Shown here: positions 8,100 through 13,256 of the stretch, in pieces
Layout: every line of letters begins with the position of its first letter
How positions within the stretch are numbered: the first letter of the stretch is position 1
From: a bacterium
GTDB taxonomy: Bacteria; Verrucomicrobiota; Verrucomicrobiae; Opitutales; Opitutaceae
DNA length: 13,256 nucleotides
Direction of reading: 5' to 3'
Assembly (NCBI GenBank): GCA_021780625.1
Contig: JAJXYI010000696.1
Span: 1 to 13,256, forward strand
Program-made: the position numbers and the translations under genes
The notes under the pieces: generated by a model
The model's database searches: none
Told to the model about the DNA's origin: nothing
Seen by the model: the letters and a program-made list of their open reading frames with translations, nothing else

Positions 8100-10154
8100 A
8101 TGTCCAAGCTTACGGCGGCCCTCCTCCTCGGGCTCGGTTTCGCAGCGTGCGAGACCCTCGCCCTTCCCGGTTGGTTCGACACGGTCGAGCCGCGGATCGA
8201 ACAGGCGCTCGTCACTCAATTCGGCGAGGAGGAGCGCCCCCGCGCGGTACGCGGCCTCCGGCAGATGGCCGCCCAGTGGGGTCCCTACGACGGCGATGCC
8301 AAGGCCTTCGAGGATTTCGCCATGGAGAACTTCGCCGGAGACATGAACTCTCGCGACGCGCTCTTCGATCGTTTCCAACGCCACCTCGAGGTCCTCCAAG
8401 GAAAACTCTCAGAGATCGCCTACGATTTCAGGCTGCAGGTCGACCTCGACCGCGGAACCATCCTGCCCTTCGACCACCGCTTCGCAGCCGTCGACCCGTC
8501 CGCCCACGTCGCGGACGATTTCTTCGCCAACAAGCTCGCGTTCGTCGCCCTGCTCAACTTCCCGCTCACAACACTCAAGGAAAGTCTCGAGCAGGGACCC
8601 AAGTGGTCGCGGCGCGAATGGGCGGAAGCACGCCTCGCCCAACGGTTCTCCAGCCGGCTGCCTGCAAAGATCCAGCAGGGCATCACCGATGCCGAGCGTT
8701 CGGCCGAATCGTACGTCGACGCCTACAAGATCCATGCGGACATGCTCGTGGATCCGAAGGGACGGCGCTTTTTCCCCGCAGGCACGATTCTGACTCCCCA
8801 CTGGAATCTCCGCGACGAGATCAGGGCCAGATACTCCGATCCCGCGGGAATCGATGCCCAACGTCTGCTCGCCAAAGTCATGGAGCGAATCGTCGACCAA
8901 AGCATCCCGGAGATCGTGATCAACAACCCCTCGATCGTCTGGGCCCCCTACGCCAACACGGTGACCGCAGCGCCCGACGCCACAATCCGATCCTCGGGGG
9001 CCGCACCGTCCAACCGCCCCGCGCCCGACACACGTTATGCGTTTATGCTCGAACTGTTCCGCGCCAATCGGGCCGCCGATCCCTACTACGCATCGGCCCC
9101 CACCCTCATCGCCCGGAAGTTCGACCTCGACCGGCAGATGGGCGACGAGCGCGTGAAGGCGATCCTCGAGCAGATCCTGGCATCGCCGCAGTTCGCGCGC
9201 GCCGGGCGACTCGTGGCGAAACGCCTGGGACGCCCGCTCGAACCCTTCGACATCTGGTACAACGGATTCCGCCCCATTCAATCGGTCCCCGAGGCGGACC
9301 TCGACGCCGCCACCCGCAAACGGTACCCGACGGTCGAAGCCTTCCGGGCCGACCGGCCACGCATCCTTGGGACCCTGGGTTTCGCCCCCGAGCGCGCCGC
9401 CTTCCTCCTATCGCTGATCGATATCGAGGCCTCACGCGGCCCCGCCCTCTCACTGCCCGGCGAGATGCGCGGAGAAAAGACACGGCTGCGCATCCGCGTC
9501 GAAGCCGATGGCATGAACTTCGGCGACTACGTCTCCGCAGTCCGCGAAATGGGCCGCGCCATCGATCAGGCCGTGTCGATGAACGAGGTCGATTATACCC
9601 TCCTGCATGGCACACCCGGCATCGCGTTCTCCGATTCCCTGGCTCTGCTCACGCAATCCCATGCCCTCGAGCTGCTCGGCATCGTCGAACCCGATTCCCG
9701 CACAGCCGACTCCAAAGTGCTCGATGATTTCTGGCAGGCGGCGGAAATCAGCGGCGTGTCGCTGGTCGAGCTCGAGATCTGGCGCTGGATGTACGCCCAT
9801 CCCTATGCTCGGCCCGCCGACCTGAAGGTCGCGGTGCTTCAGATCGCACGCGACACCTGGAACCGCTGGTACGCTCCCGTGATCGGCGTGCGCGACAGCA
9901 CGCTGCTGGCCGTCTATTCCCACACGGTTTTCACCGAACTCTCCCTGGCTGATTATGCGACCGGGCACGTGATCGCGTATCAGATCGAGACGCAAATGCG
10001 GAAGGCGGGAAACTTCGGCGCCGAGTTCGAACGCATGGCCAAGTTCGGCAATCTTCCGGCCGATCTGTGGATGAAGAACGCGACCGGTCAGGCGGTATCC
10101 GCCGAGTCATTACTCGCCAAAACCGCTCTCGCGCTCGACAGCTTCGACCGCTGA
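8100..10154 (+). CDS. Secreted or lipoprotein M3-peptidase-like protein lacking zinc ligands
   Basis: I chose the ATG at 8100 (684 residues) because a signal sequence follows: MSKLTAALLLGLGFAACETL. Cys17 in GFAAC is a weak lipobox; signal peptidase I cleavage after TLA is the alternative. The rest is soluble. The region EPFDIWYNGFRPI (381-393), GEKTRLRIRVEADGMNFGDY (458-477), VREMGRAIDQAVS (481-493), VDYTLLHGTPGIAF (497-510) and ALELLGI (522-528) matches, in order, the catalytic part of M3-like zinc peptidases as I recall them, where HExGH, a following G(V/T)PxxAF(T/S)E and LELLG occur. Here HExGH reads Arg482-Glu483-Met-Gly-Arg486, and the Glu expected after AFS is Asp512. The glutamate base remains, but the zinc ligands do not. 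The frame is intact, so a pseudoenzyme is likelier than a decayed gene. Function unknown. Confidence 0.7.
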   Translation: MSKLTAALLLGLGFAACETLALPGWFDTVEPRIEQALVTQFGEEERPRAVRGLRQMAAQWGPYDGDAKAFEDFAMENFAGDMNSRDALFDRFQRHLEVLQGKLSEIAYDFRLQVDLDRGTILPFDHRFAAVDPSAHVADDFFANKLAFVALLNFPLTTLKESLEQGPKWSRREWAEARLAQRFSSRLPAKIQQGITDAERSAESYVDAYKIHADMLVDPKGRRFFPAGTILTPHWNLRDEIRARYSDPAGIDAQRLLAKVMERIVDQSIPEIVINNPSIVWAPYANTVTAAPDATIRSSGAAPSNRPAPDTRYAFMLELFRANRAADPYYASAPTLIARKFDLDRQMGDERVKAILEQILASPQFARAGRLVAKRLGRPLEPFDIWYNGFRPIQSVPEADLDAATRKRYPTVEAFRADRPRILGTLGFAPERAAFLLSLIDIEASRGPALSLPGEMRGEKTRLRIRVEADGMNFGDYVSAVREMGRAIDQAVSMNEVDYTLLHGTPGIAFSDSLALLTQSHALELLGIVEPDSRTADSKVLDDFWQAAEISGVSLVELEIWRWMYAHPYARPADLKVAVLQIARDTWNRWYAPVIGVRDSTLLAVYSHTVFTELSLADYATGHVIAYQIETQMRKAGNFGAEFERMAKFGNLPADLWMKNATGQAVSAESLLAKTALALDSFDR

Positions 10155-10176
10155 AAGCCGATGCGCCGGGCCCCCG

Positions 10177-11541
10177 CTAGCCTCCTCTGAGCACGCGTTC
10201 GACCAGGCCGCCCGCACGGCTCCAGAACAGGTGCACATAGGAGGCATGCAATCCGCGCCGCCCAAAACCCTCGCGCCGCTCCGCACCCGTGGAACGCCTC
10301 ACCACCCTCCATAGATTCGCCTCCGCCTCCTCGGCTTCCCAGCGCGAATGATGAAACTCGTGCCCACGGCAGGGTCCGCCGCCATCGTCAGGTCTACCCT
10401 CGCAATAGCCGAAATGCTGCAGGTTCCGCGTCATGACGACTGCCCCGGGAACCACGCCCACCATCGGATGCCGCGCCCCCGTCTGGTCCACCAGAAATTC
10501 GGAAAGATACATGAGCCCCCCGCACTCGGCGTAACACGGCAATCCGGCCGCGATCACAGCCCGAATCTCCCGGCGGAGCAGTTCGTTGGCGGCGAGCGGC
10601 GCCGCATAGACCTCCGGAAAGCCGCCGCCCAGCACCATGCCCTCGATGCCCGACGGAAGCGCGGAATCCTCGAGCGGAGAAAATGGCACAATCTCAAAGC
10701 CGACATCCGCGAGGTGGTCCAAATTCGCCGGATAATAGAAATGAAACGCCGCGTCACGAGCCACGGCAATCCGCGTCCGCGCCCCGGTCCGCGACGGCGC
10801 GGCCTGCCTTGCCGGTGCAGGCTCCACGAGATCCAGCAGAGCCACCACATCGAGGTACGATTCGGCAATCGCCGCCCATTCGCCGACCGAAACGAAGGTG
10901 CGCTCCTGCGCGGCCTGAAGGCCCAGATGCCGTTCAGGCCATTTGAGGCGCTCATCGGACGGAATCGCCCCAAGCACGGGTATGCCAAGCGGCGCCACGG
11001 CCTCCCGCAGGTAGCGCGCATGAGATTCGCCTCCCACCTGGTTCAAAATCAGGCCAGCTATCCTTCCCTCCCCCGCCTCGGCGACAAAACCCCGCACCGT
11101 CGCGAGCACCGAACGCCCGGCCGTCGAGCAGGGCAGCACAAGGATCACAGGCCAGTCGAGCAGGCGCGCAAGTTCGGCCGTGCTGCCCTCGTCCGACGTC
11201 GACGTGGCGCCATCAAACAGGCCCATCACCCCCTCCACCACGGAGACCGCTCCCTCCCCATGCCTCAGAGCCTCCGCCTTCACCCCCTCCGCACCGAGCA
11301 ACCAGGTGTCGAGCGTCCGCGAGGGCCGTCCCGCATACCGCTCGTGATAGCTCCCGTCGATGTAGTCCGGCCCCGCCTTGAACGGCTGCACGCGCAGACC
11401 CCTACACCGGAGCGCCGCCAGCAGCAGGCAGGTCGTCGCAGTCTTCCCTCCGCTGCTGTGTACGCCACCCACGATGAAGCCAGTCGGCTTACCGCACCGC
11501 CGAGACTGAGGAAACGAATCCGGATTTTTGAGGTCAGTCAC
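10177..11541 (-). CDS. cobB: Cobyrinate (or hydrogenobyrinate) a,c-diamide synthase
   Basis: Amidates side chains a and c of the corrin ring using ATP and glutamine, in the cytoplasm. Its 454 residues have the usual two-domain order. The N-terminal ATPase has P-loop GGVHSSGGKTA (25-35), with VQPFKAGPDYIDGSYH (51-66) for substrate and VVEGVMGLFDG (101-111). The C-terminal class I glutamine amidotransferase has Cys340 in YAECGGLMYL, the GHEFHHS segment (393-399) and His437 in ASYVHLFW. The start used is a GTG at 11539-11541; the frame is open upstream with no ATG, so the N-terminus is uncertain. It is divergent from cobO across 158 bp and convergent with the peptidase-like gene. Sequence alone does not separate the aerobic (CobB) from the anaerobic (CbiA) enzyme; cbiA is an equally valid name. 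Confidence 0.94.
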   Translation of the reverse strand: MTDLKNPDSFPQSRRCGKPTGFIVGGVHSSGGKTATTCLLLAALRCRGLRVQPFKAGPDYIDGSYHERYAGRPSRTLDTWLLGAEGVKAEALRHGEGAVSVVEGVMGLFDGATSTSDEGSTAELARLLDWPVILVLPCSTAGRSVLATVRGFVAEAGEGRIAGLILNQVGGESHARYLREAVAPLGIPVLGAIPSDERLKWPERHLGLQAAQERTFVSVGEWAAIAESYLDVVALLDLVEPAPARQAAPSRTGARTRIAVARDAAFHFYYPANLDHLADVGFEIVPFSPLEDSALPSGIEGMVLGGGFPEVYAAPLAANELLRREIRAVIAAGLPCYAECGGLMYLSEFLVDQTGARHPMVGVVPGAVVMTRNLQHFGYCEGRPDDGGGPCRGHEFHHSRWEAEEAEANLWRVVRRSTGAERREGFGRRGLHASYVHLFWSRAGGLVERVLRGG

Positions 11542-11699
11542 CGGCTCGCAAGGGAACCGCTCTGCCCGGCCAGTGCAAGGAGCGAGGCAGCCCCATATCG
11601 CGATTCAACCCGACTTTGCCCGAGTCCGCTTGCTCTTCCCAGGAAGGCGGCTTGGTTCCAAACCTCCCCGTCAACGAGCCTCCCCTCGTCCATCCAATC

Positions 11700-12308
11700 A
11701 TGAATCCAACGCACGCCCCCTCCAGCGATGCCGAACACACGGAGGCCATGCAATCGCTGCAGGCCGAAATGCACGCCAAGATCAGCGCGGCCAGGGAGAA
11801 ACGCGGCCTCGTGATGGTCCACACCGGCAACGGGAAGGGCAAGACCACCGCAGCGTTCGGCATGCTGGCACGCATGCTTGCCCACAAACGGCGCTGCGCG
11901 GTCGTCCAGTTCATCAAGAGTCACAACGATACCGTTGCACGCCTCTTCCAGAGCCCTCTGCTCGAATGGCATCATGTCGGCGACGGTTTCACCTGGGACA
12001 CCCAGAACCGCGCGGCCGACGTCGCCTCGTGCCGCGCCGGTTGGAAAATCGTCTGCGGCTACCTTCAGTCGCCCGACCTTTCGTTTCTCATGCTCGACGA
12101 ACTCAACGTGGTCATGGCCTATGACTACCTGCCCGTCGACGAGGTCGTCGCTGCGCTCGCCGAAAAGAGGCCCGATTTGCACGTGGTCATCACGGGGCGC
12201 GGCGCGCCGGACAAACTCGTCGAGATCGCGGATCTCGTGACCGAAATGCGCGAGATCAAACACCCTTTCAAGGACGGCGTGAAGGCTCAGGTCGGCATCG
12301 AATTCTGA
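11700..12308 (+). CDS. cobO: Corrinoid (cob(I)yrinic acid a,c-diamide) adenosyltransferase
   Basis: Transfers the 5'-deoxyadenosyl group of ATP to Co(I) corrinoids; orthologue of E. coli BtuR. The ATG at 11700 gives 202 residues, close to the family's roughly 196; an upstream TTG at 11616 would add 28 Pro-rich residues and is unlikely. Signatures are the P-loop HTGNGKGKTTAAFG (41-54), GDGFTWDTQNR (94-104), MLDELN (131-136), ITGRGAPDKL (164-173) and HPFKDGVKAQVGIEF at the end. It acts next to or just after the a,c-diamide synthase encoded divergently, so the pair may share a regulatory region. No Shine-Dalgarno sequence is evident. In organisms that only salvage corrinoids this enzyme is also used, so its presence does not by itself prove de novo synthesis. 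Confidence 0.95.
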   Translation: MNPTHAPSSDAEHTEAMQSLQAEMHAKISAAREKRGLVMVHTGNGKGKTTAAFGMLARMLAHKRRCAVVQFIKSHNDTVARLFQSPLLEWHHVGDGFTWDTQNRAADVASCRAGWKIVCGYLQSPDLSFLMLDELNVVMAYDYLPVDEVVAALAEKRPDLHVVITGRGAPDKLVEIADLVTEMREIKHPFKDGVKAQVGIEF

Positions 12309-12374
12309 CGATTCCAAATAGACCGTAAAAAACCCACTTGAACGCCAGAGGGCTCAGAGCCGAAAGCCCAAGGT

Positions 12375-12812
12375 TCAGGTCTTGCCCCGACTGCTGCGTC
12401 GTTCCACCGGAGCGTCGCCCTCGGGAGGCGGCGCCGGCGCGAACTTCTGGAAACCCAGCGGGCGCGGCACCATACGGATCGCATTTTCCGGAGCCGGACA
12501 CACCGGCTGGCACGCACCACAGCCGGTGCACAACCCCGGCACGACGCGCGGCAGTCCGCTATCCGAGACCAGTGCCCCCGGCACCGGACAGCGCTCCACG
12601 CAGACGGAACACGCGATTTCGTGATAGGCCAGGCAGAGGCGCCCGCCGATCACCGCAATGAGATCCCCCGCCGGAGGCGCGGGCGGCACAGGCAGAGGCG
12701 CCAATCCTCCCTCAGCGCCGGCCTTCAGGGCCCGCCGAAACGGCGAGAGTAGCCCGGAGAACATTTCCCTGCGGGTTACCGGCTGTGAGTTGGGATCGGA
12801 GGGAATCGGCAT
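12375..12812 (-). CDS. NapF-like ferredoxin with two [4Fe-4S] clusters
   Basis: A small iron-sulfur protein, 145 residues from the ATG at 12810-12812; an upstream TTG at 12869 would add 19 residues and is less likely. Near the N-terminus TRREMFSGLL (13-22) recalls the Arg-Arg segment of NapF proteins. The first cluster is Cys60-x7-Cys68-x2-Cys71-x3-Cys75-Pro (CLAYHEIACSVCVERCP), the second Cys95-x2-Cys98-x2-Cys101-x3-Cys105-Pro (CTGCGACQPVCP). These match the second and third clusters of NapF; the first NapF cluster is replaced by a Pro/Ala-rich linker (31-50). It is probably a cytoplasmic electron carrier, but no nitrate reductase or other partner is visible. It converges on cobO and lies 90 bp downstream of the SDR gene. 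A strong inverted repeat touches its start codon. Confidence 0.82.
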   Translation of the reverse strand: MPIPSDPNSQPVTRREMFSGLLSPFRRALKAGAEGGLAPLPVPPAPPAGDLIAVIGGRLCLAYHEIACSVCVERCPVPGALVSDSGLPRVVPGLCTGCGACQPVCPAPENAIRMVPRPLGFQKFAPAPPPEGDAPVERRSSRGKT

Positions 12813-12842
12813 GTGAGGACGGCCCGGAGGCGCGTCCTCACA
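12812..12842 (-). promoter_or_regulatory. Perfect 10-bp inverted repeat ending at the ferredoxin start codon
   Basis: TGTGAGGACG (12812-12821) and CGTCCTCACA (12833-12842) are exact reverse complements with an 11-base spacer. Within the spacer GCC (12822-12824) and GGC (12829-12831) can extend the stem around one bulge. In the minus-strand mRNA the 3' arm finishes on the A of the AUG, so the hairpin would cover the whole ribosome-entry region. It also lies about 60 nt after the SDR stop. No T-run follows. It could be a translational control hairpin, an attenuator between the two genes, or an operator dyad. Confidence 0.55.
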
Positions 12843-12902
12843 GCAAACACACGGAGCGCAGTCCGGCAACTCGCGAGCGACACCGCCCCCCCCGAGGCAG
12901 GT

Positions 12903-13256
12903 TCAAAATCCAATGCTGGCACCACCGTCGACGGGCAGCACGACGCCCGTGACAAACGAGGCCGCCGGCGAAGCCAGAAAGACCGCCGCCCAACCGACCT
13001 CCGAGGGAAGTCCAAGCCTGCCCATCGGGGTGCGCGACAGCACCTTGGCCGTCCGCGCCGGATCGCCTTCCATCGCCTTCCTCGACATGTCGGTCGCAAT
13101 CCAACCCGGTGCGATCGCGTTCACCCGAACGCCGTCGGGCGAAAGCTCCGTCGCCAGCGTTCGCACCAGCCCCACATAGGCCGACTTCGCCGCGCTGTAG
13201 GCCACCACCTGGGGAATGCCAAAAAGCGAGGCCATCGAGGCCGTGAAGAGGATCGA
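12903..13256 (-). CDS. Short-chain dehydrogenase/reductase (SDR), C-terminal part
   Basis: Leftward gene whose 5' end is outside the window; 117 residues are visible. It is a classical SDR, an NAD(P)-dependent oxidoreductase. In the visible fragment the catalytic Ser7 (LFTAS) lies 13 residues before Tyr20 of YSAAK, and Lys24 completes the Y-x3-K pair. The segment [17 protein letters not shown] holds the conserved Asn-Ala and Pro-Gly turn. [20 protein letters not shown], then [10 protein letters not shown], is the usual SDR ending. The Rossmann nucleotide-binding N-terminus is missing, so cofactor preference cannot be judged. The ending resembles sugar-acid and 3-oxoacyl reductases, but the substrate is not deducible. 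The ferredoxin gene follows on the same strand after 90 bp. Confidence 0.93.
   Translation of the reverse strand, partial: SILFTASMASLFGIPQVVAYSAAKSAYVGLVRTLATELSPDGVRVNAIAPGWIATDMSRKAMEGDPARTAKVLSRTPMGRLGLPSEVGWAAVFLASPAASFVTGVVLPVDGGASIGF

Noticed and set aside
8147..9727. 526-codon plus-strand frame overlapping the peptidase-like gene
   Set aside because: Arg/Pro-rich alternate frame typical of GC-rich coding DNA; the 8100 frame has a signal peptide and recognisable motifs.
12345..12372. Small hairpin (GGCT/AGCC, or GGGCT/AGCCC) between convergent cobO and the ferredoxin, considered as a terminator
   Set aside because: Stems of only 4-5 bp and no T-run on either strand.

Overview
The window is GC-rich, densely coded bacterial chromosome. 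Start codons mostly lack a recognisable Shine-Dalgarno sequence, and no phage, IS or CRISPR element is visible. The gene styles fit a Verrucomicrobiota/Opitutaceae-like or related bacterium: an arsenite methyltransferase with a degenerate FmdB-like tail, an Acr3 pump, a thioredoxin-type ArsC and an M3-peptidase-like lipoprotein candidate. I infer that placement from protein resemblance only and hold it weakly.

Region 1 (1-6301) is an arsenic resistance and signalling cluster. A rightward operon carries arsM (5' end outside the window), acr3 and arsC, which methylate As(III), export it and reduce arsenate. It ends at a strong GC hairpin. Leftward from there lies a methyl-accepting chemotaxis protein (MCP). 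Divergent from the MCP, across 213 bp, is arsR. Its stop codon overlaps by four bases the start of a membrane-bound hybrid histidine kinase with a C-terminal receiver domain. The layout suggests, but does not prove, that chemotaxis and phosphorelay genes are controlled together with arsenic detoxification.

Region 2 (6302-10176) holds a leftward 12-TM MFS transporter of unknown substrate, a 441-bp gap with no convincing gene, and a rightward 684-residue exported or lipoprotein candidate. That protein resembles M3-type zinc peptidases. Where active relatives have HExGH it has RExGR, and the probable third zinc ligand is Asp rather than Glu, so it looks like a pseudoenzyme.

Region 3 (10177-13256) holds cobalamin genes: cobyrinate a,c-diamide synthase (leftward) and the corrinoid adenosyltransferase cobO (rightward), divergent from a 158-bp gap with no convincing B12 riboswitch. 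Convergent to cobO is a small NapF-like two-cluster ferredoxin. A 10-bp perfect inverted repeat ends on the A of its ATG. The window closes inside a leftward SDR dehydrogenase.

The most distinctive items are the MCP/arsR/kinase arrangement, the FmdB-like tail on ArsM, the predicted dead metallopeptidase, and the hairpin at the ferredoxin start codon.
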